From Enhygromyxa salina (GTDB taxonomy: Bacteria; Myxococcota_A; Polyangia; Nannocystales; Nannocystaceae): a stretch of 64,000 bases of DNA. The stretch's first letter is position 1, and every line of letters begins with the position of its first letter. The stretch covers positions 1-64,000 of the forward strand of contig NZ_PVNK01000108.1 of assembly GCF_002994615.1 (NCBI RefSeq), given 5' to 3'. A program made the translations under genes and the position numbers. Below the pieces are notes generated by a model. The model made no database searches and was not told where the DNA came from. It saw only the letters and a list, made by a program, of their open reading frames with translations. Of this stretch, positions 15,257 to 23,544 are shown one piece after another.

Positions 15257-16723
15257 ATGGCCTGGACTTTGGAGACAGACCCCGATTACGCCCGGGCGAT
15301 GCTGGTTGCGTTGCGCGCTGCGGCGGCGGCTGACGATCCGAACGACCTGACACGCATCGTCGAGGAGTTGGCGATGGACTGGATCGGCGACCGGGCGTTC
15401 CTTCGCTTTCACGATAGCGACGACGGGACGCTGTGGTCGGCGGTCGACGACAAATATGAGGTCGACGCCACCCGCGGGCTGGCCGGCGCCGCGCTGCTCG
15501 GGCGCGAGTTGGTCACCGCCCCTCGCGCCGAACAAGACCCTGCCTACGCGGCGTGTGTAGACGATCCGCGAGGCGCAGGCGACGAGCGAGTCGCAGCGAT
15601 GGCGGTCGCCGCCGCCGCGCCCGATCGCAGCGCGCACGCGGTCCTCATCGTCATCCGCGAAGCTGCGCGCGAGCGCTTTGATGCGCGCGCGCGTGGGCGG
15701 CTGACCGCGCTCGGCCATGGCTTGTCCCCGATCCTCGACCGGTTGGCGCTCGCGGCCGTGTTGGACGCCGGCGCGACCCTCGAGGTCGGGGGCGAGGACA
15801 GCGACCCCGCCTACCTGTATCGCGCAGAGGCGCTCGAGGCCTACCGCGGCGGCCACAGCCAGGGCCCCGTCCTGCGCTTGGCCTCGCCCTGGCTCGGCGT
15901 CGTGTATCGCGTCGTCGTCGGCCTCGTCGTAGCTACCCTCGCGTACCTGTGTCTGGTCGATGTCGGCGAGTACAGCTCGGGCCCAGCCTTGGTTCGGCTC
16001 GGCGGTCGCACTCAGATCACGGCGCTGACGGACGCGAGCGTGGTCGAGGTGTTCGTCGCGCCCAACGACCGCGTGGAGGCGGGCCAGCAATTGGTCCGGC
16101 TCCACGATGTCGACGACGCGGCCGACTCCGAGCGGCTCGAGCGTGAGTTCGAGCTCCAGCTTCGCAACCTGTTGCGCGACCCGGGCGACGTCGCAGCCCA
16201 GCGCGCGGTCACGACTCTGCGCGCCGAACGAGAGCGTACGGCCTGGCGCTTGCGCGAGCACCTGATCCGCGCGCCGGCGGCCGGCGTGATCCGAGACGTC
16301 CGGGCCCGGCCCGGTCAGGCGCTCGCGGCCGGCGAAGTGCTGCTCACGATCGCCAGCGAGCAGACCCAGCCGCACGTACTGGCGCTGCTGCCCGGTGACG
16401 ATCGGCCGCGCATCGAGGTTGGGATGCCCCTGGTGTTCGAGATCGACGGCTACCGCGATGCCGACCGGGCCCTGCGCGTCGACCATGTCTACGAAGATGT
16501 GGTGGGCCCGAGCGAGGCCCTGCGCGTGTTGGGGCCAGAGGTCGCTGACGACATGAGCATCACGGGCCCCGTGGTCCTGGTTCGTGCCGCGCTACCGAGC
16601 GAAGACTTCGAATCCAAGGCGGCCCGGTTCCGCTACCACGACGGCATGCGCGGGCGCGCGGAGATCCAGGTTCGCACGACGAGCGTGCTCGAGGCGCTGA
16701 TCCCCAGCTTGGAGGAGATCTAG
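15257..16723 (+). CDS. GAF-domain/HlyD fusion membrane-fusion protein
   Basis: A 488-residue protein. Residues about 5-165 look like a GAF domain (RGLAGAALLGRELVTAPRAE, then GDERVAAMAVAAAAPD and HAVLIVIREAARERF). One membrane helix lies at about 214-234 (VYRVVVGLVVATLAYLCLV). The periplasmic part has the HlyD lipoyl hairpin halves (TDASVVEVFVAPNDRVEAGQ and APAAGVIRDVRARPGQALAA) around a short helical hairpin. The ATG at 15257 is chosen because the upstream start at 15140 would overlap the precursor gene. It overlaps the transporter start by one to three bases, so it is the adaptor of that ABC exporter. A sensor-like GAF on an exporter adaptor is unusual. Confidence 0.85.
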   Translation: MAWTLETDPDYARAMLVALRAAAAADDPNDLTRIVEELAMDWIGDRAFLRFHDSDDGTLWSAVDDKYEVDATRGLAGAALLGRELVTAPRAEQDPAYAACVDDPRGAGDERVAAMAVAAAAPDRSAHAVLIVIREAARERFDARARGRLTALGHGLSPILDRLALAAVLDAGATLEVGGEDSDPAYLYRAEALEAYRGGHSQGPVLRLASPWLGVVYRVVVGLVVATLAYLCLVDVGEYSSGPALVRLGGRTQITALTDASVVEVFVAPNDRVEAGQQLVRLHDVDDAADSERLEREFELQLRNLLRDPGDVAAQRAVTTLRAERERTAWRLREHLIRAPAAGVIRDVRARPGQALAAGEVLLTIASEQTQPHVLALLPGDDRPRIEVGMPLVFEIDGYRDADRALRVDHVYEDVVGPSEALRVLGPEVADDMSITGPVVLVRAALPSEDFESKAARFRYHDGMRGRAEIQVRTTSVLEALIPSLEEI

Positions 16724-18900
16724 TGGCCCGACGTCGCCGGCGAATTCCCGTTGTCCGCCAGCTGCAAGCGGGTGATTGCTCGGCGGCCTGCCTGAGCATG
16801 GTCCTCGCGTACTACGGGCGGCGGGTCGCCCTGGCCACGGTGCAAGAGGCCGTGGGGGTCGGCCGCGACGGCGCGGACGCGGCGGCAATTTTGCGAGCTG
16901 GCGAACTCTTGGGTCTGCGCGGTCGGGGCCTGCGCGTCGACATCGACGATCTACAATTGTTGCCGGCGGGGGCGATCCTCCACTGGGGCTTCAATCACTT
17001 CGTCGTGTTCGAGAGGATCGGTGCGCGCGGGATCGAGATCGTCGACCCAGCCTTTGGTCGGCGGACGGTCTCGCCGGCCCGCTTTGGTCGTTCGTTTACT
17101 GGCGTCGCGCTCGCGCTCGAGCCTGGGGGCAGCTTTGGCGATCCGTCAGACCACGGCCCTTCCGAGCCGAGTCGGCTGTGGATGCACCTGCGAAAATTCG
17201 CCATCCAGCCCCAGGCGATCATTCGGATCGCCGTGACCTCGCTGATGCTCCGGTTGTTCGCGCTCTCGCTCCCGCTGCTGACCGGCTTCGTGGTCGACCG
17301 TGTGGTCCCGCGCAGCGACATGGACATGCTGGTCGCGGTCGCGGGCGGGCTGCTGATCATGGTCTTGTTTCAGGTCACCTCGGCGCTGATCCGCGGACAC
17401 ATGCTCTTGCAGCTCCGCGGCCGGCTCGACCTCGAGATGAGCCTCGGCTTCCTCGATCACCTGACCTCGCTGCCCTTCGATTTTTTCCAGCGCCGCTCCG
17501 CAGGCGATCTAATGATGCGTGTGAACAGCCACGCGACGATCCGCGAGATCCTGACCGCGAGCACCTTCTCGGCGATGCTCGACGGGCCCTTTGTGCTCGT
17601 CTATCTGGCCATCATCTCGTTCGCCAGTCCACCCCTCGGCGCGCTGGTCTTGGTCTTGGGGCTGGCCCAGCTTGGCGTGTTCCTGCTCAGTCGCGGCAGC
17701 TTTCGCGAGTTGGCGGCGCAAGAGCTCGAGACCCGCGCGCACGCTCAGAGCTTCTTGGTTCAGATGATCGGCGGGATCGAGACGCTCAAGGCCCAGGGGG
17801 CCGAGGGTGCCGCGGTCGAGCGCTGGTCGAACCTATTCGTCGACGAGGTCAACGTGGCGCTCGAGCGTGGCCGGCTCACGGTCCTGACCGACGCGCTGCG
17901 CAGCGGGTTTACGACCCTCGCCCCGCTCATGGTGCTCACGACCGGGACGGTGTTGGTCATGAACGACAGCTTGAGCCTCGGGGCGATGCTGGCACTCGCC
18001 GCGCTGTGTGCCAGCTTCCTTGGGCCGCTCGACACGCTGGTCGAGACCGCCTTGCAGATCCAGCTGTTGCGGGGCTACGTCGATCGCATCGACGACGTGC
18101 TCGCGGCCGAGCCCGAGCCGCGGGTCCACGCAACCCCTGGGCTGGGGCTGGTCGCGGGGCCTCGTCCGTGTCCGCGCTTGGCTGGGCGCATCGAGCTGTC
18201 TGGGGTCCGCTTCAGCTATGACGCTGGGGACGTCCCGGTGCTCACGGACATCGACGTCGACATCGCAGCGGGTGAGTGTGTGGCGATCGTCGGGAGCTCG
18301 GGGTCGGGCAAGTCGACCCTCGCCAAGCTGATCTTGGGTCTGTACCGACCGAGCGCGGGGAGCATTCGCTACGATGGCCAGGAGCTGGCGCAGCTCGATC
18401 CCCGAGGCTTGCGCAGGCAGCTCGGGATCGTCATGCAAAAACCCCATCTGTTTGGCGGCTCGATCCGCAGCAACATCGCCTTGGGGTCCCCCGGCGTCGG
18501 CCGAGACCGGATCATCGCGGCCGCGCGCGAGGCTGGTATCCACGAGGTCATCAACGCCATGCCGATGGGCTACGAGACCCTGGTCGGAGATGACGGCGAT
18601 GTCCTGTCTGGCGGCGAGCGCCAGCGGGTAGCCCTCGCGCGGGCGCTCGTCGGTGATCCGGCGATCCTGCTATTCGACGAGGCCACCAGCGCGCTCGACA
18701 CCCAGACCGAGCACGCGATCATGACCCGGCTTCAGGCCCGGGCGTGCACGCGGATCGTGATCGCCCACCGGCTGAGCACCGTCGCTCAGGCTGACAAGAT
18801 CCTGGTCATGGAGTCCGGTCGGATCATCGAGCGCGGCAGCCATGATGAGTTGCTCCGGGCCCGAGGGCGCTACTTCTCGCTCGTCGAGGCGCAGTCGTGA
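16723..18900 (+). CDS. C39-peptidase-containing ABC exporter (PCAT)
   Basis: A 725-residue bifunctional exporter. The N-terminal C39 peptidase has Cys19 (QAGDCSAACL), His92 (WGFNHFVVF) and Asp108 (IEIVDPAFG). It should cut the precursor after its Gly-Gly. A six-helix ABC transmembrane domain covers about 160-460. The nucleotide-binding domain has Walker A GSSGSGKST (about 525), signature LSGGERQRVALARAL (about 628), Walker B ILLFDEATSALD (about 650) and the H-loop IAHRLST (about 681). The GTG start at 16723 overlaps the previous stop and the end overlaps the next start by four bases, so expression is translationally coupled. Confidence 0.95.
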   Translation: MARRRRRIPVVRQLQAGDCSAACLSMVLAYYGRRVALATVQEAVGVGRDGADAAAILRAGELLGLRGRGLRVDIDDLQLLPAGAILHWGFNHFVVFERIGARGIEIVDPAFGRRTVSPARFGRSFTGVALALEPGGSFGDPSDHGPSEPSRLWMHLRKFAIQPQAIIRIAVTSLMLRLFALSLPLLTGFVVDRVVPRSDMDMLVAVAGGLLIMVLFQVTSALIRGHMLLQLRGRLDLEMSLGFLDHLTSLPFDFFQRRSAGDLMMRVNSHATIREILTASTFSAMLDGPFVLVYLAIISFASPPLGALVLVLGLAQLGVFLLSRGSFRELAAQELETRAHAQSFLVQMIGGIETLKAQGAEGAAVERWSNLFVDEVNVALERGRLTVLTDALRSGFTTLAPLMVLTTGTVLVMNDSLSLGAMLALAALCASFLGPLDTLVETALQIQLLRGYVDRIDDVLAAEPEPRVHATPGLGLVAGPRPCPRLAGRIELSGVRFSYDAGDVPVLTDIDVDIAAGECVAIVGSSGSGKSTLAKLILGLYRPSAGSIRYDGQELAQLDPRGLRRQLGIVMQKPHLFGGSIRSNIALGSPGVGRDRIIAAAREAGIHEVINAMPMGYETLVGDDGDVLSGGERQRVALARALVGDPAILLFDEATSALDTQTEHAIMTRLQARACTRIVIAHRLSTVAQADKILVMESGRIIERGSHDELLRARGRYFSLVEAQS

Positions 18901-19874
18901 ACCTGGTGGTTCGTGTCGCGCTGGTGTCGGCGCTGATACCCGCCTTGGGTTGTGGCCTGTCGCGCGCGCAAGATCAGCCAATGCTGGCGAACACGAGGCC
19001 GGGACACACGGGGGAGACCGGGGAGTCGGGGGAGATCGGGGAGCCCGGCGAGAGCGCCGAGCCCGGCGAGTCGGTGAGCGCCGGACCGCGTGCCGAGAAG
19101 TTGCATGTTGGTGTCATCATTACGCGCGAGGCCGTCGACTTGTCAGCCGAGATCGGCGGCACACTCACCGGCGTTCAGCTACCGATCGGGACCCGCGTCG
19201 AGGCCGGTACGCTCCTCGCTCAGGTCGAGGTTGCGGGCCTCGACGCGGAGTTCGAGGCCGCCCAAGCGGCGCTGCATGTTTACAGCGCCGATCTGGCGCA
19301 GCGGCAGATCTCGGCCGTCGACGCGGACCGCCAAGATCGGCGCGAGACGGCGCTGGCTGACGCTGGCGTCAGCCCCGAGGCAGAGCGTGAGCGCGCGCGG
19401 CTCGAGCTCGAGCTCGCCCAGGCCAACCAGCGCAAGGCCGCGGCCGAGCTGCGCCAGGGGAAAGCGGCGCTGACCGGGCTGCGAGCCAAGCGTGAGAGCG
19501 GTCAGCTGGTCGCGCCGTTTTCCGGCAAGATCTCCAGTTGGTACCGGGACGAAGGTGAGCTGGTTCGGACCGGGGATCTCGTCGTGCGTGTCACCGCCGT
19601 CGATCATCTTTGGGTTCGCTTCGCCGTGCCGGTCGCAGACCTCGGTGATATCGCACCGGGGGACCCCATCACGGTCGCCCTGGTGCCCCGCGGCGAGCGG
19701 GTGCCGGGCGTCGTCCGGCACCTCGCGCCCGAGCTCAACCTCGCGTCTCAGATGATCTTCGTGGAGGCCGAGTTGCAGGATATGGACCTCGTCGACGCAC
19801 CTGAGTTGATGGTCGGGCAGGGGTGTCATGTTAGTATCGGGGCGCCCATCGAGTCTGAACGAGCAGCCCCATGA
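18897..19874 (+). CDS. Lipoprotein periplasmic adaptor with collagen-like segment
   Basis: A 325-residue membrane-fusion protein. A lipobox-like ALIPALGCG ends the signal peptide. Residues about 36-60 are a Gly-X-X stretch (GHTGETGESGEIGEPGES..), resembling a short collagen-like spacer. The rest is a classic adaptor: two lipoyl half-motifs (GGTLTGVQLPIGTRVEAGT and APFSGKISSWYRDEGELVR) around a coiled-coil hairpin rich in Ala/Glu/Arg, then a beta-barrel domain. GTG at 18897 overlaps the transporter stop (GTGA). It is the second adaptor in the operon, perhaps bridging the ABC unit to an outer-membrane channel such as the TolC-type protein at 23545. Confidence 0.85.
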   Translation: MNLVVRVALVSALIPALGCGLSRAQDQPMLANTRPGHTGETGESGEIGEPGESAEPGESVSAGPRAEKLHVGVIITREAVDLSAEIGGTLTGVQLPIGTRVEAGTLLAQVEVAGLDAEFEAAQAALHVYSADLAQRQISAVDADRQDRRETALADAGVSPEAERERARLELELAQANQRKAAAELRQGKAALTGLRAKRESGQLVAPFSGKISSWYRDEGELVRTGDLVVRVTAVDHLWVRFAVPVADLGDIAPGDPITVALVPRGERVPGVVRHLAPELNLASQMIFVEAELQDMDLVDAPELMVGQGCHVSIGAPIESERAAP

Positions 19875-20791
19875 GCGCCCGACTTCACCCGCTGATCCTG
19901 ACTGCATCGATCCTGACTGCATCGAGCCTCGCGTGTACGCCGGCTGAGCGCCCGACGGCTCGGGCGGCGAGCGTAGACCCAGCGCCGCTGTCGCTCGATT
20001 GTGGCCCGTCGACCGATTGTGGCAGGCCGCTCGATTGTGGCCCGCCGATCGACGGCGCAGGCGCGCTCACCGAGGCCGGCGCGTTGGTCCTTTTTGGCGA
20101 GATTCACGGCACCCACGAGGTCGCCGAGTTCGTCGGCGGCTTTGTCTGTCAGGGCTTGGAGATGGGGCTCGAGGTCCACCTGGGGTTGGAGTTGCCAGCC
20201 GCGCAGGCCGACGCGGTGCAGAGCTACCTCGCGAGTGAGGGCCTCGAGTCCGACCGCGCCGCGTTGCTGGCGGGAGCCCACTGGCAGCGCGAGGACCAAG
20301 ACGGCCGAAGCAGCGAGGCCGTCGCGGGGCTGATCGAGCGCGCCCGCCAGTGGCGAGCCGCGGGGCGGCCGATCGCGGTGTTCACCTTTGACGTCGACGG
20401 GGAGCACGAGTGGAACGAGCGTGACGCGGCCATGGCCACGCGGATCCTCGCCGAGACCGAGGCCCACCCCGACGCGCTGACCGTCACGCTCTCGGGCAAC
20501 CTGCACAACCGCACCGTCCAAGGTCTGCCCTGGGATCCCGAGGCTCGCCCGATGGGCGGCTCGATCCACGCCGCGCGGCCCGACGCCTCGAGCCTCGATC
20601 TTCGTCACCACGGCGGGAGCGCGTGGATCTGCATGTCCGATGGCTGCGGCCCGACCGAGCTGTCGGGTGCGAGCGAAGGTCCCAGCTGGGCGATCGAGCG
20701 TTGGCCGGACGCTGACGAGTTTGGCTACGACGGCGTATTTTGGGTCGACACGATCTCAGCGGCGGCCCCGGCCAAGACATCGGCCGAGTGA
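19871..20791 (+). CDS. EreA/ChaN-like lipoprotein
   Basis: A 306-residue lipoprotein (TASSLACTP). After a linker with three DCG(R/P) units encoded by repeats (about 19995-20050), the domain opens with LVLFGEIHGTHEVAEFVGGF. This is the GExHxxxE signature of the TIKI/TraB/EreA/ChaN superfamily, and a second conserved His lies in LSGNLHNR. Members include erythromycin esterases, haem-binding ChaN and metalloproteases; the exact activity here is open. Its ATG overlaps the adaptor stop (ATGA), making it the last gene of the RiPP export operon. Inferred roles are processing, binding or immunity at the outer face of the envelope. Confidence 0.7.
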   Translation: MSARLHPLILTASILTASSLACTPAERPTARAASVDPAPLSLDCGPSTDCGRPLDCGPPIDGAGALTEAGALVLFGEIHGTHEVAEFVGGFVCQGLEMGLEVHLGLELPAAQADAVQSYLASEGLESDRAALLAGAHWQREDQDGRSSEAVAGLIERARQWRAAGRPIAVFTFDVDGEHEWNERDAAMATRILAETEAHPDALTVTLSGNLHNRTVQGLPWDPEARPMGGSIHAARPDASSLDLRHHGGSAWICMSDGCGPTELSGASEGPSWAIERWPDADEFGYDGVFWVDTISAAAPAKTSAE

Positions 20792-20875
20792 GCACGAGCC
20801 CCCGGGACCTGGCGTCGGGTTGAGCGAGTTCAAACTGCGAGTGCAAAGAACCCCCCGCCGACGGCCCCGTGCGGC

Positions 20876-21397
20876 TCAGTCTTCGACGCTCGCCGGCTGG
20901 CCTTCGCAGCTGGCCGGCTCGGGCTCCCGACCACCGGACTTGATGCCGCCGGACTGACCCGTCCGCTGGTGATGCCGCACGCACCGAACACAGCTGCGCG
21001 ACGCCTGCTCACACCGCTGCTTCGCGACCCGACACAAGTCCTGATACTCGTCGTCGGCCACGCGCTCGTCGGCGATCTCGCACATCTTGGCCTTGACCTC
21101 GCAGATCGCCCGGGACAGCTCGCACAGCTCCTCGCACTTGGCGGGGTCCTTGTCGCTGGCGCTGACCTTTTGATCTTGCTGCTCGACGAGCCGGTCGAGG
21201 CGCAGCGAGAGCTCGTCGATCGACTCACCCTCGAACTCGCCCTCGGGCTGAAGCTCGGAGTCGATCCCATCGCCGCCCGGGGCCACGGTCCCGCCGCCGC
21301 TGCGTTGGTCGCAGGCGCTGGCGCCGAGACACGCGAGCACGCCGAGCAAGGTGGCCAGGCCGAGGCGCGAGCGAAGGGGGGCGGGCGTGGACATCAC
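20876..21397 (-). CDS. Cys-rich lipoprotein, last gene of a sigma-factor operon
   Basis: A 173-residue protein of unknown function. It has a signal peptide with lipobox (LACLGASACDQ), an acidic linker (ELQPEGEFEGESIDEL) and a helical region with nine Cys spaced as in coiled disulfide-bonded bundles (CEELCELSRAICEVKAKMCE, then CRVAKQRCEQASRSCVRC). The start ATG overlaps the stop of the preceding gene by four bases. It is the fourth gene of a minus-strand operon headed by an ECF sigma factor and is convergent with the RiPP operon. Confidence 0.75.
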   Translation of the reverse strand: MMSTPAPLRSRLGLATLLGVLACLGASACDQRSGGGTVAPGGDGIDSELQPEGEFEGESIDELSLRLDRLVEQQDQKVSASDKDPAKCEELCELSRAICEVKAKMCEIADERVADDEYQDLCRVAKQRCEQASRSCVRCVRHHQRTGQSGGIKSGGREPEPASCEGQPASVED

Positions 21398-21948
21398 GAC
21401 TCGACCTCCTCGAGCAGCAGCGTGAGCATCTCGAGCGCGCGCGTGTAGGAGCTCATGGCCAGTGCATGGTCGCCGGTGTTGGCGGCCGCGTCACCTAGGG
21501 CGACGAGGCAGCGGGCCGACGCGCGGTCGATCGGTAGCGAGAGCTCGGTTGCGAGGCGCGGCTCGAGCAGCTGCCGGGCGCGCCCGTGGTCTTTGAGGGT
21601 CAAGAGCAGCTCGCCGCTGCGGGCGAGGAGCTCGTAGTGGAGCAGCTCGGCGGTGCCGTCGTTGGCGGGCGGCGAGCGGTCGAGGGCGGCGAGGAGGACG
21701 TCGAGGGCGGCCCGGGGGTCGCTGCTCTCGTCGGCCTGGCGGTGGGCGTGGGCGACGGCGCGGACGTAGTCGAGGCCGGCGGGCGTCGGCGCGCCGCTCA
21801 GGACCGCGTGGGCCTCGAGCCGGGTGTCGAGGGCGCTGGGCTCGGGCGCGTCGGTCTCGGGCGAGCACCCGAGCGGGCCGCCGAGCACCAGCGCCGCGGC
21901 CAGGGCGAGAGCCGAGCCCCCGCCGAATCGATTGAGGCGCGAGCTCAC
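21394..21948 (-). CDS. TPR-like helical lipoprotein
   Basis: A 184-residue protein. GTG at 21948 is chosen because it overlaps the anti-sigma stop (GTGA) and leads straight into a lipoprotein signal (ALVLGGPLGCSPE). The longer upstream frame overlaps the anti-sigma gene and lacks sense. The mature part is all-helical with tetratricopeptide-like spacing (ALDVLLAALDRSP, YELLARSGELLLTLKDHGRA, CLVALGDAAANTGDHALAMS). It may be an envelope partner of the sigma/anti-sigma pair. No specific function is recognised. Confidence 0.7.
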   Translation of the reverse strand: MSSRLNRFGGGSALALAAALVLGGPLGCSPETDAPEPSALDTRLEAHAVLSGAPTPAGLDYVRAVAHAHRQADESSDPRAALDVLLAALDRSPPANDGTAELLHYELLARSGELLLTLKDHGRARQLLEPRLATELSLPIDRASARCLVALGDAAANTGDHALAMSSYTRALEMLTLLLEEVES

Positions 21949-22472
21949 CCGCCTTGCTCCTCGAGCCGACGCTCGTAGTCGGCCGCGAGCGCAGCCGCGC
22001 GCTCGGTGTCGGTCTTGCCGTCGTCGAGCAGCCGCAGCGTCGAGCGGACCTGCTCGCTGAGCTCGGCGACCTCTTTGGCGCTCGGGCCCTCGGCCTGTTG
22101 CTCGCGCTCCTGCGGGAGGATGATCACGAGGACCACGGCGGCGGCGGCGAGGCCCGCGACGGCGAGCAGCCTCCCGCGGGTGCTGCCGCCAACCGGGCTC
22201 GACGCAGCCGGGGCTGCGATGGCCTCGTCGCGGTCGGGATTGGAGCCGACCTGCTCTTCGATCTTGCGCCACGCGCGTTGGGTCTCGAGCTCGGACAGAT
22301 CTTCGAAGGCGAGGGGCTCGGCGAGCTCGCTCAGCCGGGCCATGCTCGCGACCTCGGGCTCGTCGTCGAGCTCGCGCTCGAGCAGCGCGAGCTCGGTCGC
22401 GTTCGGAGACGCTTCACCGAGGGCCACGAGCTCGCGCTCGATCTGCTCACGGGTGGGGCTTGGTTCGCTCAT
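21945..22472 (-). CDS. Putative anti-sigma factor (single-pass membrane protein)
   Basis: A 175-residue protein. The N-terminal cytoplasmic part is acidic and helical (about 1-80), one membrane helix lies at about 100-118 (LLAVAGLAAAAVVLVIIL), and the outer part is a coiled coil (about 130-170). It starts 12 bp after the ECF sigma gene, the usual place for its anti-sigma factor. No zinc-binding HxxxCxxC motif is present, so it is not of the ZAS type. The assignment rests on topology and position rather than on sequence similarity. Confidence 0.6.
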   Translation of the reverse strand: MSEPSPTREQIERELVALGEASPNATELALLERELDDEPEVASMARLSELAEPLAFEDLSELETQRAWRKIEEQVGSNPDRDEAIAAPAASSPVGGSTRGRLLAVAGLAAAAVVLVIILPQEREQQAEGPSAKEVAELSEQVRSTLRLLDDGKTDTERAAALAADYERRLEEQGG

Positions 22473-22484
22473 CGGGGTGGACTT

Positions 22485-23174
22485 CTAAGCTGAGGTAAAC
22501 TCGGGCCCTTCGCCACCCTCACCGTAGTGCCGGGCGTAGACCTTACGAAATGACTTGCACGCGCGGAACAAGAGCACGTCGAGGGTACCGATCGTCACAT
22601 CGAGCTCGCTAGCGGCGTCCTGCCGCGAGCGCTTCTCGATCATTCGCAGCTCGAGCACGCGACGGTAGCGGGGGTTGAGGTCGGTCATGCACGTGCTGAT
22701 GCGCTCGCGGAGCAGGTCGGACAGCTCGGCGCGCCCGAGCAGGGACTCGGCGTTGCTGTCGGACAGGTCGGGGATCTGCTGCTCGAAGCCCTCGGGCCAG
22801 GCGGTCGTGCGGCCGGCCTTGCGGAGGTGGTCGAGGCACAGGTTCTTGCCGATCCGGATCAACCATGGAAGCAAGCCCTTGCCCTGCCAGGTGAAGCGGT
22901 GGAGGTTCTCGATCGCGCGGACGAAGGTGTCGGCGAGCAGGTCCTCGGCGAGGTTGCGGTCGCGGATCAGCGGCATGATCGCGCAGCGAAAGACTGTGTT
23001 GGCGTGGAGCAGGTAGAGCGCTCGGATCGCCCGTTGGTCACCCGCTTGCGCGCGGACGACGAGCTCGCGTTCGCGTTCGCGCTCGGTGTCGCGGGTCGCC
23101 CCGTCCGTCCGTCCGGGCGCGGGCGAAGCTGCTGAGACAGCGGTCGCATGGGAGGCTGAGGTCTCGTTCGCCAC
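22485..23174 (-). CDS. ECF-type RNA polymerase sigma factor
   Basis: A protein of about 229 residues. Region 2 reads LVVRAQAGDQRAIRALYLLH then LAEDLLADTFVRAIENLHRF and LLPWLIRIGKNLCLDHLRK. Region 4 reads LNPRYRRVLELRMIEKRSRQ followed by DAASELDVTIGTLDVLLFRA. GTG at 23174 has an AGGA five bases upstream and is preferred over the TTG at 23246. The N-terminal 50 residues are low-complexity. It heads a four-gene operon with a putative anti-sigma factor and two lipoproteins, probably sensing envelope conditions. The 370 bp up to the TolC-type gene (23175-23544) hold the divergent promoters; no gene was seen there. Confidence 0.9.
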   Translation of the reverse strand: MANETSASHATAVSAASPAPGRTDGATRDTERERERELVVRAQAGDQRAIRALYLLHANTVFRCAIMPLIRDRNLAEDLLADTFVRAIENLHRFTWQGKGLLPWLIRIGKNLCLDHLRKAGRTTAWPEGFEQQIPDLSDSNAESLLGRAELSDLLRERISTCMTDLNPRYRRVLELRMIEKRSRQDAASELDVTIGTLDVLLFRACKSFRKVYARHYGEGGEGPEFTSA

Positions 23175-23544
23175 TGGCGTCCTGGGCGTGGATTGCTCGT
23201 TGGGCGGTGAGCGTCGCCGTGCGCGAGTGGTTCCTTCGCGCGGCAAACGGGGCCTGACTGGCCACCTTACATTGCCCGACTCACGGCGGGTCGAGGGGTT
23301 GACGGGGGGGTGGAGGGCTTGGACGGGGGCAATCCGCCTATTCCTAACGGAGCAACTGCTGGACGTGGGGCATCTTACAATGCGGGCGAGCGATTTCTCG
23401 AAAGGGGGGCGCGCGAATCCCGTTGAGCCCTCTTGCTGCGCGAGACCCGGCGAAGCAGCCCGGGAAGTTCGGGCTCCCAGGGCGCGGTGGGCTCTGCCGC
23501 TTGACCAGGGCGGGGGTCAAGCGTAGTCAGGCCTCCGGAACGCA

